From NCBI GenBank assembly GCA_027924585.1, contig BSBM01000600.1, forward strand, positions 15,559,001 to 15,623,000: DNA of 64,000 bases, read 5' to 3'. A program made the position numbers and the translations under genes. Position 1 is the stretch's first letter. Each line of letters begins with the position of its first letter. The notes below the pieces were generated by a model. The model made no database searches. It was not told the DNA's origin and saw only the letters and a program-made list of their open reading frames with translations. This DNA comes from Larix kaempferi. Taxonomy: Eukaryota > Streptophyta > Pinopsida > Pinales > Pinaceae. Of the stretch, positions 11,499 to 22,494 are shown piece by piece.

Positions 11499-11944
11499 CT
11501 ACAACATGTCACAGGTTGTCATAAGTTGTCATAAGCTATCAGAGGACCTTATTCTTTTCATAAGTTGTCATAATATTGTCATAGATGTCATAGATTGTCA
11601 TATATTTGTTATTTTTAGCCTAAGGTGTTATAACTCATGAGATGCCTCTTCATGAAACTTCTTCGGATTTACAAATTCGAATTTATGCTTTCATGATGTC
11701 TTCTTCCACCTTAGAATTTCAATTTCAGGGAATTACAACTCATGTGGGGCCCAACCCAACCTCCTTGTGCGCCCTCCTTGTCCATTTTTTCCTAATGTTG
11801 CATCATTTCACAATTTGGACATCAAACTATACAAATATTTGACCCACATCACCACCTTGATATTTTTTCATGAATTTACCAAGTGACTTAGGCCATTGTA
11901 TCCCCTAGTCCAATGGAGTTGTCCATACAAAAACTTTGGGGTCA
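11499..11944 (+). repeat. Probable 3' part of an old LTR
   Basis: No coding potential. The stretch repeats TTGTCATA several times, carries ACTCATGTGGGGCCCAACCC and a TTAGGCCATTGT block, and ends TTTGGGGTCATGACA. The solo LTR at 40328-42352 has the same blocks in the same order near its end (repeated GTCATA, ATGTGGGTCCCA, TTAGGCCATTGT, TTGGGACATGACA). I infer a truncated member of that LTR family. The last bases overlap the presumed start of element C. Confidence 0.45.
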
Positions 11945-12362
11945 TGACAATACCTAGGGAAGATACTATGGGGTACCCATGGAGGTACCCAAGGGGATAA
12001 TGTATGTAATGTGGCCATAATCATGGAATAGATCCACTTAGTACTTGTTGGGTAATAATTAACACGACTAGGTAGTTAGAGGAAATGATATAAAAATAAA
12101 GGGTTGTTGGCATAGTCCCTTTAAGAATACTGACGGGAAAATATAAATATACATGAGTTTGAATGTATGAGATACGTATTGTACCAAACATGTCTTGTGG
12201 AGTGATTCCTTCCATAAGGAGTAATTGATGGTATTACCCTACCATAAGGTTTATTCACTACATTCTTATGTTGATTATAGTGTGAATGTCTCTTGGTATT
12301 TTTTAAGTTTAAGTGTTCTATATAATTGTTGTGATTCAATTCATTGGTTAAGAATCAGTACA
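11945..12362 (+). repeat. 5' LTR of element C
   Basis: It aligns over its whole length with 14125-14545; both end GTTAAG(A/G)ATCA..CA. It is followed after two bases by the primer-binding site. Confidence 0.78.
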
Positions 12363-12364
12363 GG

Positions 12365-12378
12365 TGGTATTATAGCAC
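12365..12378 (+). other. Primer-binding site of element C (decayed)
   Basis: TGGTATTATAGCAC differs at two places from TGGTATCAGAGCAC, the initiator tRNA-Met complement used by neighbouring elements. Confidence 0.7.
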
Positions 12379-12689
12379 TTTGTTGGGCCGAAACATTGAG
12401 AGATTCTTTTTTGCAAATTTTTGAAGGAAAAAAAGAGGATGGAAAAATTCATATTGATTTCTAAAACCAATTTCATGTTTGAGTTCCTCTCGCCAAGACA
12501 CCCAATTAAAAAAAAAAACCATTCGAAATAGAGTCCAGGAAGTGACGTTATCATTGAAATCAACTATTTTTAAGGTTTTTCTTGTGGCAGTCGTGCAAAT
12601 TGCATAACTGATATCTTTTGATAATTGATATATTTTGATAGAGTGACCAAATCTATGTCCAATCAACAATAGTTGATACAAAACAATCA

Positions 12690-13915
12690 TGGCATTTCAT
12701 AACTGTGGTCATATTAAAGATTGTGATAAATATCGAGGGAGTTATGTTATTTTAAATTTGTCACATCAAAAGTAAGTGATTTTCTTCAAAACCCTAGCTC
12801 TATTTTTTAATTATAGCAAGAAAGATGCTTTTTACAGGAAAATCTAATGGGCCTAGAACTGAAGCATACATATATTATTGGGAGAACAAAAAACTCTTTA
12901 CTTGGAGATATGAATTATACTTTAATATAAGGGACGATGAATTATATTTTAATCTAAGGGAGGATTTTTCCATAGTGTTCAGGGAAATTGACCTTGAGGC
13001 ACTATTGACACTTTTTTATTGGAATACAAAAAATATTTTCTAGAGAGGTGGTCTCATACTTTGAAGAAGAATCACTACAAATGGACTTCACTTGACCAGG
13101 ACAAGTTGGAGAAACTTTCAAATGAAGAATTCGAAAAGACATTTTTAGATAAATGTTCTAAAGTTGCGGAGAAGGATCATGAAATCCATAAGGACTTATT
13201 TTCATGCCCAAACTTCCCATTACAAGTTTATTGTTTACATAAACCCTAGTAGCAAGTATAATCCAATCAATGTCAATTTGGCTAAAAGGATGCAAATCCC
13301 CACAAAGCATATTAAAAGCACACATGTTGAGGGTGTAAATGTTCAATTTTTTAAACATTTGAAACTTCCCATAGAAAAATATGTGTTGCACTCATATTTT
13401 GATGCTATCAATATGGAATACATGGATATTGTCTTGGGATATCCTTGGATAGACTCACTTGGTACCATTAATATTAATGTGCAAAATAAGTTCTTGAAGC
13501 TTTGGTATAAGAAGAAGAAAATTACATTGCAGGATATTTCTCTTACTTAACAAGAAGGGAACAGGGGGCACATGAAGAATTCCTTGCAAGTAAACTAATT
13601 GAATTATCTACAAACATGGAATATGAAGATTCTGAGGTTGAAGCAGAAGAAGAAGAAGTTATAGAAGCACATGAGGAAAATATTCAGGAAGGAGATAAAA
13701 AAGAAGAAGAAGTTGAGGAGCTACATGGCTCCAAGGAACAATAGGTTCACGAGTCAAAGAAAGAAGAACCAATAGCTAAGGTTGTAGTTTATCACCACTT
13801 ACACTACCCTGAGAAACGACAATCATCAAAGCAAGGTTGGGAGAATTAATTAACATGGAACTAAAGAGGAAACCATTATGGAGGAACATGAACGACTAAA
13901 AGAAATGCAATGAGC
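12690..13915 (+). pseudogene. Element C gag and retropepsin-like remnant
   Basis: A zinc-knuckle-like CGHIKDC is at about 12702. It is followed by Lys/Glu-rich segments (KWTSLDQDKLEKLSNEEFEKTF near 13080) and a protease-like domain at 13200-13550. The place of the catalytic triplet reads YINPSSKYNPINVNLAKRM, so Asp-Ser/Thr-Gly has become Asn-Pro-Ser, while the C-terminal part, DIVLGYPWIDSLG, is well kept. A very acidic tail (EAEEEEVIEAHEENI) follows, then stops. Frames shift several times. Known family: aspartic protease of Ty3/gypsy-type elements. Loss of the active-site Asp predicts no protease activity. Confidence 0.7.
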
Positions 13916-14111
13916 TATTAGACTAACACATCAACAACATGGAACTAGAGGATCAAACATAATCAATATAGATGTGGCAAGGAAGCAATTGGACCCCATG
14001 TCCACATTTCACTAGGATGGATCGATGCTCGTGCTTGTTACCAATTGGCTACATTGCTTAGTGGATCATATCATATGGATTCCTCTCATGTTTCGAGGAC
14101 AAAACATGTGA

Positions 14112-14545
14112 GAGGGAGGTAGAATGTTATGTAGCTAGGGAGGATAATATGGGGTACCCGAGGGGATAATGTATGTATTGTGTCCATGATGACCATGGAA
14201 TAGGATGATTTGGTAGTTGGTGGGTAATAATTATCCCTAGGAGGTATTTAGAGGAAATAATATAATAATAAGGGTAGTTTGCATAGGTCTCTTGGGAATA
14301 CTCATGATAAAGTATAAATATACATGAGTATCATTGTATGAGATATGTGTGATGAATTATATTGTAGCAAACATGGCTTGTGGAGTGATCCCTTCGATAA
14401 GGATTGATTGATGGTGTTACCCTACCTTAAGGGTTCTTCTATGCATTCTTGTATTGTTTATGGTGTGAATGTCTCTTGGTATTTATGAAGTTTAAGGGTT
14501 ATATGCCATTGTTATGATTCAATTTATGGGTTAAGGATCACCACA
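14112..14545 (+). repeat. Polypurine tract and 3' LTR of element C
   Basis: GAGAGGGAGGTAGA (14111-14124) precedes the LTR, which starts TGTTATGTAGC at 14125 and ends CACCACA at 14545. Confidence 0.8.
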
Positions 14546-14550
14546 TGAAT

Positions 14551-14870
14551 TGTTATGATCCAATATCCTCAAGATAGCATAAGAGACAAGAGTACACACC
14601 ATGTACAAAAATGTAAATGTAGAGCACAACTCCAATATAGACAAGAAATATAAGTTACACGATAACTCCTTAAAGAATAGGATATCCTTCTCCAATTACC
14701 CCAATACATTCACATAATCCTTTCACATCTTCCACGACAATGACTACATTACCTTTATATATACATATCCACTCATTTCACATGAGGACCTTTCATTAGG
14801 CTAACCCTATTACATATGAATTTAGCCCCATATATGTCCCCATGGGTCATGTTATATACATTTAAACTCA
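14551..14870 (-). repeat. 3' LTR of element D (about 320 bp)
   Basis: On the element's strand it starts TGAGTTTAAATG and ends TTGGATCATAACA. The outer 170 bp match 17027-17195 closely. Confidence 0.75.
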
Positions 14871-14939
14871 TATATTCCCCCCTTGGGTCATATCATAGTA
14901 CCCGTCTTCGAAAAGCCTTGTCCTCAAAGCTTTGCAATT

Positions 14940-16092
14940 AATGGTTTTACAAGATATAAAACCAAGTAATAGGATCTCCTTATATTAATGTTTTCTTATT
15001 GCCCTTGATGATGATCCATCCATCCAAATTCGATTCTTTTTTGTCTTAATCCTTGTTGGCATTTTGATTCCATGTGTTTTGATTGTGAGTTCTCCAATTT
15101 GTTGTACTTGTTGGTCTCTGGTAATATTTTATTCAATAATAGTTTTTTTATGCCCTATTCCATAAATATTATTGAGCATTCCATCTTCTTCATTGATAGT
15201 GTTGTTGTAGATCTTCTTATCTTTCTTGGAAGCTTACTTGATAATGAGGATGCCAATATGGTTTCACATCCGATGGTTTCTCTTCTTTCTACCCAACCAT
15301 GTCATTAATCTTCTTTGAAGAGATAATGTATCATATATCCTATGTGCTTGGTCTTTGATTACTTTCACCTTTGAGATAATACCCTCATATTTGACATGTA
15401 CATCTTCAAGCTGGAGCTCAAACTCTCCAAGCATTTTCTAGTGTCCTTCTAGCATTTGGTCTTCCTTCCCCTTTTGAAGCTGCAATGTGATGTCATTCAT
15501 CAATTTTCGATGTCCTTCTTCAATTCTAGATTACATTTCGTGATCGTCTATAGTTAGAGCTTCTTCAACCTTCTTGCAAATTTCCTCTTCAAGTCTTTTG
15601 GTACTCTCTTTATTCAATATTTTTTATCTCATCCAACAACTTTTTATTATGATTTCTCAGTGCATATTTCTTCATCTTTCTTTTTCATTTCTTCCCTTGA
15701 CTCGTCATTTTCCCATTTTCCTTTCCCCTTCTTTTCCTTTTTCAATGTATGAATCTCTTTAATAAGTAATTAATTAAGGGCATGTATCTTCATAAAATCT
15801 CCACCTTTCTTCTTAAGTTCCTATTTTGATTCCTTCAATTCCTCTTGAATTTTATTCATCTCTTCCATTTTCAAGTCCTTGATCTGTCATTTGTTAGAAG
15901 AGTTCTTCAATTTCTTGCCACCTAGCATATGCTTGAGTATATCAAGACTTGTAAACCATTCATAGGCTTCGACATCAAATTCAAGAATATAAGGTTTTCA
16001 AAATTTCCCTTCACGATCTTTGACCATTCCTTGGGATCAATTCCATCTTTATCTTTATTTCCACTAAACTTATATATTGCCAATTTTGTCAT
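14940..16092 (-). pseudogene. Element D gag-like N-terminus with long coiled-coil remnant
   Basis: Read on the minus strand from 16092: MTKLAIYKFSGNKDKDGIDP followed by KEW resembles the start of plant retrotransposon gag domains (KFSG...DPEEW). After a frameshift a gag-like VEAYEWFTSLDILKHMLGG follows. Next come several hundred bases rich in Glu and Lys heptads (KMEEMNKIQEELKESK, KRLEEEICKKVEEALT, GEFELQLEDVHVKYEG) with about eight stops. No protease, RT or integrase is seen. The gene looks like gag with a coiled-coil extension; I do not know a named family for the extension. Confidence 0.5.
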
Positions 16093-17006
16093 TTTTCTTA
16101 ACTAAGGTCCAAACAAAACCCTTAACTTACAACCTTAATATATTGAAAATAGTATGAAAAATTGATAATATACTTTTTCCAGCATATTATCCTATGTTTC
16201 CTCTTTCCAATGTCTCTTTAATCATGCAAATTGGACATTCCAATCAAATGTTATGCAAATTTCAAAATAACATACCTTTTAAAACCCTAATTTGGAGACT
16301 ATCTTTCTGTCTGACCTTCAAACTGAGGTAAATCTATAATTTCAGCCCTATTGTCTATGAAATTGCATCCTATAGTAACCTAATATGTCTTCTCTGTTGT
16401 GCCATAAGTTTGACCTAATTCTGATGTGCTAAGGAAAAGTTATTCACTTTCACAAAACTTTTTTTTCCTATTCATGAGAGTGATAGTGTATGGATTCACA
16501 TGTGTCCAATGTTATGGATCTTATTATGCAATTTCTACCACATATACCACAATATGCCTTATTTTTGTTACAACATGTCTCACTCAATTTGGATCTCTCA
16601 ATCTCCAAATATAATAGTTTTACCCAGAACACGTGTTTAAGACTAGTTTTTTAAAACCCTAATTTCCATTGGGTATCGCGTCGAACCTGTAATGAATCAA
16701 AACCTGAAATTCATTCCACAAACACCAATATCCATCTTATCTCTAATTCATTAAGTCTCACTCAATTTTGATATTTCAAGCTTTGAATATAACGGTTTTA
16801 CCCATAACACGTGTTTGAGACTAGTTTTTGGACAAGTCAGAAACCCTAACTTCTACAGGGCATAACTCCAAACATGTAATGAATCAAGACATAAAATTTG
16901 TACCAAATATAGTTAGATATGTCCTCTACATCCCATCCAATTTTAGTTATTTGAAACATCCCAAAAAAAGATAGTGAAAAACGCCAAGATGACTCGTTTT
17001 GGAAAC

Positions 17007-17195
17007 ATCCAAGCTTTGATACCAAATGTTATGATCCAATATCATTAAGATAGCATAAGAGACAAGAGTACACAGCATGTAAATAAATGTAAACATGGAG
17101 CACAACTCCAATATAGATTAGAAAAACGAGTTACATAATATCTCCTTAAATAATAGGAAATCCTTATCCAATTACCCCAAGACATTCACATAATC
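17007..17195 (-). repeat. Primer-binding site and truncated 5' LTR of element D
   Basis: The minus strand reads TGGTATCAAAGCTTGG (17009-17024) just inside the LTR end at 17027; one base differs from the initiator-Met consensus. The LTR is cut after about 169 bp by element E. Confidence 0.78.
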
Positions 17196-17531
17196 TATTA
17201 TGAACCCGTGTCAACCCTTCTCTTTACTTTGTTAGTATATTGTATTATCCCACATTGTTAGTATATTGTTGTTGGACGCATATGCTTTGTAAGTCGTCCC
17301 CTGAGTATATTGTATTATCCCACATTCATGGGGAGTAATAGTTGTTTAGATTAGACTTAGTATATAAGTACGTATTGAGGCCAATGAAGGCATCCACGAG
17401 TTATTTGTATTGAGCTTACTCATAGGAGGTTGGCCCCTCGAAGTGGACTGCGATCAATAAATCCCTCCTGTGTTCTGCTATTTCTGATATATCATGAATT
17501 TTCATCATTTAATTGTTGGAGGTTCCTCACA
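17196..17531 (+). repeat. 5' LTR of element E
   Basis: It aligns with 11124-11498 (shared TTTACTTTGTTAGTAT, TTGAGCTT.CTCA, AGGAGGTTG.CCCCTCGAAGTGG and CCTCACA). TATATAAG lies at 17361-17368. The first bases are mutated (TATTATGAACCC for TGTTAAGAACCC), so the left border is approximate. Confidence 0.82.
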
Positions 17532-17533
17532 TC

Positions 17534-17547
17534 TGGTATCAGAGCAC
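17534..17547 (+). other. Primer-binding site of element E
   Basis: TGGTATCAGAGCAC two bases after the LTR, matching the complement of initiator tRNA-Met. Confidence 0.88.
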
Positions 17548-18493
17548 TTTTTTGGGCTTGTTGGGTGGAATTTCTGCCAATTTTTTTTTCACAGTGGCTT
17601 CTAGGCGTTTTGATTATTGCAATAGTTCTTTTTCTTTGCATCTGTATTGTTCCTTTCAATTACAGGTTCGGATCCGGAAATAATACCTATCCGCTTAACT
17701 GTGGGAAGTACCTGGGCATATCCCTAAAACTCATTGTGAGGAGTACCACAAGAACCTCGAAGTAGCTGGCCCATTGAGAGGACCTACCAGTGAAAAGGGC
17801 AATGGCCCCTACCTGATTGACTAGTTCCCACCCGTGAGGTAAACCAAGAGCTCTCGTTTGTGGCAAAGTGGTTATCATTTTTACCTAAGCCGTGGAGTGG
17901 GGTACTTCCCCAATATGCAAGTCATTAGACAGCATTGGTATCCGAGTGAATCCCCTGAACCTTTAGGAAGTCGAGCATGGGTTCCATATCTATTGGCAGC
18001 TGATAAATAGCATATTGCATCTGTCTAGAGTCGTTGCAAATCAATTCCGGGGAAAAAAAATGTTTTTTCGCCATATCTTCTTTGCTTTAACTTTGTTTCC
18101 CTTGAAATTTCACTAGCACCTCCACAATTCCATTATGCATATTTCCTTCCTGTGGACCCTATCCCAAATTCCACTTCCCAAAGCCAGGAATCCCATATCT
18201 ATCTATTTTTAGGGTTTGCCATAACTTCTTCAATTTTCACCCAATCGCCTTCAAATTTTTCCATAGTGTTCATTTCCTATTTCTGCTTCTTTGTCCCTCG
18301 TGGAAAAAAATTCCCATTCTTTCACCCCACCTCTAAAAAACCCATTTTTTGCTTCCCTGTCCATTAGAAAGTGTCCAAAACCTAGTCAACCCCCAATTAC
18401 CCATCAGATTTTTTACCAAATCTAAATTTTCCTTTACTAAAGAAGTTTTTGTTTCTGTTTTTCTACCCATTCTTTCAACAACAACAAAAAACC
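17548..18493 (+). other. Leader of element E
   Basis: About 950 bases between primer-binding site and gag start. I see no gene and no array in it. Confidence 0.6.
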
Positions 18494-20016
18494 ATGGTTA
18501 TGGTTGTCACCCGTGCAAGAGCAAAAAACATGGAGGAAGAAATAGCATCCCTCAAGACCAAACTCCAAGATCTGGATGAAAAAATTCTCGGCCTCCATCT
18601 TCAGCCTTCCGCCATGAACAATAAACGACATCCCGAGTCTTCTACAAACACTGGGTTCTCTTCTTTCGGCACTTTTCGTAGGCCGAAGCTTGATTTTCAT
18701 CGCTTCAATGGTGATGATCTAACTGGATGGATATATCGGGCAGAACAATATTTTAGTCTGCATAATACTTTTGATGTCAACAAAGTTCCACTTGCATCCT
18801 TTCATTTGGAACACGAAGCCCTTCAATTGTTCCGTTGGTACATCAAGGCTCATGCAAAGCCAAAATGGACAGATTTTTGCCAACTCCTTTTGCAACGATT
18901 TGTCCCTAATGATTTTGATGACTTCACAGGAGCACTCACTAAACTTCGCCAAATTGGCATTGTAAGAGAGTATCGGACATAATTTGAGAAACTGTCCAAT
19001 CACACAGAAGGATTGTCTGATGAATTATACAGGATTTGTTTTGTCAGTGGTCTGAAGGATGCAATCCGATCTGAGGTTAAAATGTTTTGTCCCAGCACAA
19101 TGATGGAAGTCCTAGGGTTGGATAAGTTGGCGGATGACAAGATCACAGCCTAACAACGCTCCAAATCTACTTTTGTTCCATTCATAAATATGGTTTCCCA
19201 ACAACCTCCCATCACGCCAGCTCCTAGAGCAACTCCTATCAAGCATTTGTCTGAAACAGAGATGCGAGCACATAGAGAAAAAGGGCTTTGTTATAATTGT
19301 GATGAGAAATTCACTCGGGGACATAGATGTGTTGAGTAAAATCTCTATCTCTTGGATATGGATTCTCCACCTGCAACTGAAATTTGTGAAGAAGCTCACG
19401 ATACAATAGATGATCAGGTCGACATTTAGCAACTGCCTTTTGACCCTCCTTCTTAGGACGACCATCCAGAGATATCTCTCCATGCTTTAGCCAGAGTCAC
19501 CACCCCACAAACAATGTGGGTCAAGGGTTACTTCAAGAAGCTCCCTCTTACAATACTCATTGATTCTAGTAGCACTCATAACTTCATTAACCCTAGGAGC
19601 ACCAAACGAGCTGATTGTTTTGTTCATCCTTGCTCCAGCTTTGAAGTCATGATTGCCAATGGGGGAACCTTACCTTACAAGGGGAAGTGTCACAATGTGC
19701 ATATCTTTATTGGATATTATAACCTACACTCCGACATGTTTTCCTTGCCCTTAGGCGGATGTGATTTGGTTTTGGGTGCTCAATGGTTACGCACACTTGG
19801 ACCCATCTTATGGTATTTTGGTGAACTTTGGATGCAGTTTTCAGTCAATGGGAAAAAACACACATTGAAGGGATTACAACAAGGGTCTCTCAGCATCATC
19901 AATTCACATCGCCTAAAAAATATCCTTAAGAATAATTCACATGGTGTCATCGCTCAACTCCATTACATTTAGATGCAACCATCAGCAGTCTCCACTACTC
20001 CTTTAGATCTCCAACA
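18494..20016 (+). pseudogene. Element E gag and protease (decayed)
   Basis: The start is set at the ATG at 18494 (MVMVVTRARAKNMEEEIASL), which opens a short coiled coil. The gag capsid-type region follows (KLDFHRFNGDDLTGWIYRAE, LQRFVPNDFDDFTGALTKLR). From about 18900 the protein parallels element A: GLSDELYRICFVSGLKDAIRSE and zinc knuckle CYNCDEKFTRGHRC near 19290. The protease triplet has decayed to IDSSSTHNFI. Stops occur at about 18980, 19151, 19337, 19426, 19453 and 19969. This copy shows what the gag N-terminus of element A, outside the window, should resemble. Confidence 0.85.
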
Positions 20017-20410
20017 AGACACATAGGAAGGTTGAAACTTTTAGCCATTATTCTAAATTCTAAACTTGGGACCAGAGCTTGTCCTTGCTTATGATTAATG
20101 ACCAACTTCTAGGATATAAGCTTCCTTTATCTGATAGGAGCATTCTCCCCTGCAGCCACATCCAAGAGTGTCCAATCCTAACTACTACCTGATTTGTTTT
20201 GTTTTGTAGTTCAAAGAAGAGAGGTTTTACTTGCTTTGTCTCACCTGTTATGGGTAAGTGTTTCCAACTCCTTATCATTGAAGGGTTGGAGTTTGTTTCA
20301 TGAAGCAAGTAGTGGGAGGTGGAGGTTTAGTTGAGATGTTCACACTAAGTATGCAACTGATAGAAGGAGGGGATGTCTTGGAGTTTGGGAAATTACTGTC
20401 AGGAATCTTC
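20017..20410. other. Unassigned stretch between elements E and F
   Basis: About 390 bases match neither the RT of element A nor anything else I recognise. The minus strand has an 82-codon frame (20308-20060) without a motif I know. It may be filler sequence from the deletion that joined E to F. Confidence 0.3.
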
Positions 20411-22240
20411 CCATAACATAATTGAAACGAATTATATCTACAACTCCTGTTTTGGCAACACCCAATTTCTCAAAACTGTTTCTAATCGAATGTGATGCCT
20501 CAAGGTTCGAGATAGGAGCAGTCTTCATGCAAGAAGGACATCTTATTTCCTTTGAAAGCAGGAAGTTAAACAAAAGGGAATTATTACAGTCTACATACAA
20601 CAAGGAGATGCTTTCCATCATGCATGCATTAACGAAGTGGCGACAATACCTTTTGGGAAGCAAGTTTATGATCTATACAGATCATAACATTTTGCAACAC
20701 TTGTTATAACAAAAGACGTTAATGACCAAACAACAGAAGTGGATAGAGAAAAATGCTACATTTGATATGGAAATATTACATAAAATGGGGAAAGACAACA
20801 TAGTAGTTGATGCTCTATCGAGAAAAGATGAAGTGCAAGTTTGTGCCATATCAATTCATGAATGGCTGGAGAAAATTTGAAATGAATACGCCAAAAGTAC
20901 AGATGTTTGCTCCATAATTAATTATATAAAACAATGCCCAAATTTTGAATGGAAAAATGACCTCTTATGGTACAAGGGACAAATTTACTTAAGCCCCAAC
21001 TAAAGTTTTAAGACCAAAGTACTTAAAGAATCACATGACTATCCAACTACAAGACACATACGATTTTTCGAAACCTATTATAATGCAAGACAAAAAAAAA
21101 TTGGAACAGAATGAATGCAGACATTCAAAAACATGTAGCAGAGTGTGATATCTACCAAAAGTAAAAATGAAAATATCCTCAGCCAGGGGCAACTCCATCT
21201 GTTACACACCCCAAATCAGAAATGGGAAGAAATTTCAATGCATTTCATTGAAGGATTACCCATGTCAAAAGGGAAGGACACAATATTGGTATTAGTAGAC
21301 ATATTGACCAAATATGCACATTTCATTGGGGTAAGAAAAATAAACTCCGCCAAAGAAACAACTTGATCTTTCTGCAAAAATGTCTACAAGTTACACGGGT
21401 TTCCAAAGATTATCGTTAGTTACAGAGACACCAAGTTTAAAGGAAATTTTTGGAGATAATTCTGCAAACAAATTGGGATGCCACTTAACATGAGCTTAGC
21501 TTACCACACCCAAACATATGGTCAAACAAAAATCATCAATAAATGCTTATAAACCTACCTGTTTTGTTTTGTAATCAACAAGCAAAAAAAATGGTGTCAG
21601 TGCTTGCATCTTGCTGAATGGTGGTATAATTCTACATATCATACATCCTCCAAAATGACACCCTTCCAAGCTCTCTACATATAAGAACCCTCAAAATGGA
21701 AGGAGCTAGCCACAAATCAGGTGAAGGTTGCATCAGTAAATGATCATTTAGAAGAGAATCAAAATGTTGTTCAAATACTCAAGGAGAATCTAAATGTCGT
21801 CGGGAATAGAATGAAACAACAAGTCGATCAACATTGAACAGAAAGAGAGTTTGAGATTGGAGATTGGGTATTTGTGAGACTACAACCCTATAAGCATTTA
21901 TCACTTAAACAAAGAGGAAAGAATAAACTAGCTCCAAGGTTTTATGGACCATATTAGATCAATAGGAAGATTAGGCATGTGGCATTTGGATTGGAATTAC
22001 AGGACACAAGTGGCATCCACAATGTTTTTCATGTATCATGTCTAAAAAGGGTGCTAGGACAACACCAGAAAGCGCAAACAAGGCTTCCCTTGTTAGATGA
22101 AGAAGGACAAATTATCTTTGAGCCAAACGCTATTATTACTACTAGAGAAAAAAAATGCTAACTCGAGTAATTAAAGAATATAATATTAAATGGAAAAATA
22201 TTCCTGAAGAAGACACATCTTGGGAATCATAACACTTTCG
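20411..22240 (+). pseudogene. Element F RNase H, integrase and chromodomain remnant
   Basis: In order: IISTTPVLATPNFSKLFLIE and CDAS (RNase H start), KWRQYLLGSKF, TDHNILQHLL, then GKDNIVVDALSRKDE. The HHCC region is broken near 21060-21170. ISMHFIEGLPMSKGKDT gives the first integrase block, and HGFPKIIVSYRDTKFKGNFW the second, with Ser-Asp changed to Ser-Tyr. AYHTQTYGQTKIINKCL follows, with the catalytic Glu now Lys. HLAEWWYNSTYHTSSKMTPF, a GPY/F-like KLAPRFYGPY and HNVFHVSCLKRVLGQHQK lead to a chromodomain relic near 22200. Integrase catalytic residues are lost, so the gene is dead. Confidence 0.85.
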
Positions 22241-22284
22241 ACAACTGCATCCCTCATTACCATTGCTTTTAGGACAAGGCAAAT

Positions 22285-22494
22285 TTTAAGGGAAGGGAAA
22301 TGTTACAAATATTAAATAATAGCCACGAACAAATACTCATTGGTAAATATTAATTGTAATTAAAGATTAAAAGAGGAAACACCTTAAAATTAAGCGTTCA
22401 AGCCATATAAAAGGCATGAAAACATTTGTAAATTTCATAACATTCATCTTATCAATAATCCATATATTTATTGCAGATATTTTTTGTTGTCTCA
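22285..22494 (+). repeat. Polypurine tract and 3' LTR of element F (right end uncertain)
   Basis: TTTTAAGGGAAGGGAAA is followed at 22301 by TGTTACAAATATTAAATAATAG. The end near 22494 (TTGTCTCA) is a guess from the CA rule; no second copy is present to confirm it. Confidence 0.55.

Larger units (their letters stand above)
11945..14545 (+). mobile_element. Element C: small gag/protease-only LTR retrotransposon
   Basis: Two LTRs of about 420 bp (11945-12362 and 14125-14545) share, among others, CTAGGG, ATGGGGTACCC and GTGAATGTCTCTTGG blocks. They enclose a primer-binding site, a gag/protease remnant and a polypurine tract. There is no RT, RNase H or integrase. Total length is 2.6 kb. No clear target duplication: GGTCA precedes and TGAAT follows, and the exact left end is uncertain by a few bases. 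Confidence 0.8.
14551..17195 (-). mobile_element. Element D: nonautonomous LTR element, right LTR cut by element E
   Basis: Direct repeats starting TGTTATGATCCAATATC lie at 14551 and 17027, giving two LTRs in minus orientation. The minus-strand primer-binding site lies at 17007-17024 and a minus-strand polypurine tract at about 14871-14886. The right (5') LTR breaks off at 17195 where element E begins. The 2.1-kb interior encodes only a gag-like and coiled-coil remnant. Five bases (TGAAT) separate it from element C. Confidence 0.8.
17196..20016 (+). mobile_element. Element E: truncated chromovirus, sister of element A
   Basis: LTR, primer-binding site, leader, gag and protease match element A in order and sequence. 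Collinearity with A stops at about 20016, just after QQPSAVSTTPLDLQQ-like coding, so RT and everything 3' of it is missing. It is inserted in the 5' LTR of element D. Confidence 0.88.
20411..22494 (+). mobile_element. Element F: 3' half of a second chromovirus
   Basis: It begins abruptly at the RT/RNase H junction and runs through integrase and chromodomain to a polypurine tract and an LTR starting TGTTACAAATATT, unlike the LTRs of A and E. Its 5' half is missing. It is more decayed than A (many stops). Confidence 0.85.

Noticed and set aside
17840-17990. tRNA-like A-box (TGGCAAAGTGGTTATCA) and a weak B-box-like stretch in the leader of element E
   Set aside because: No acceptor, anticodon or T stem can be paired around them.
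20060-20308. 82-codon minus-strand frame between elements E and F
   Set aside because: No recognisable motif and no support from neighbours; treated as unassigned sequence.
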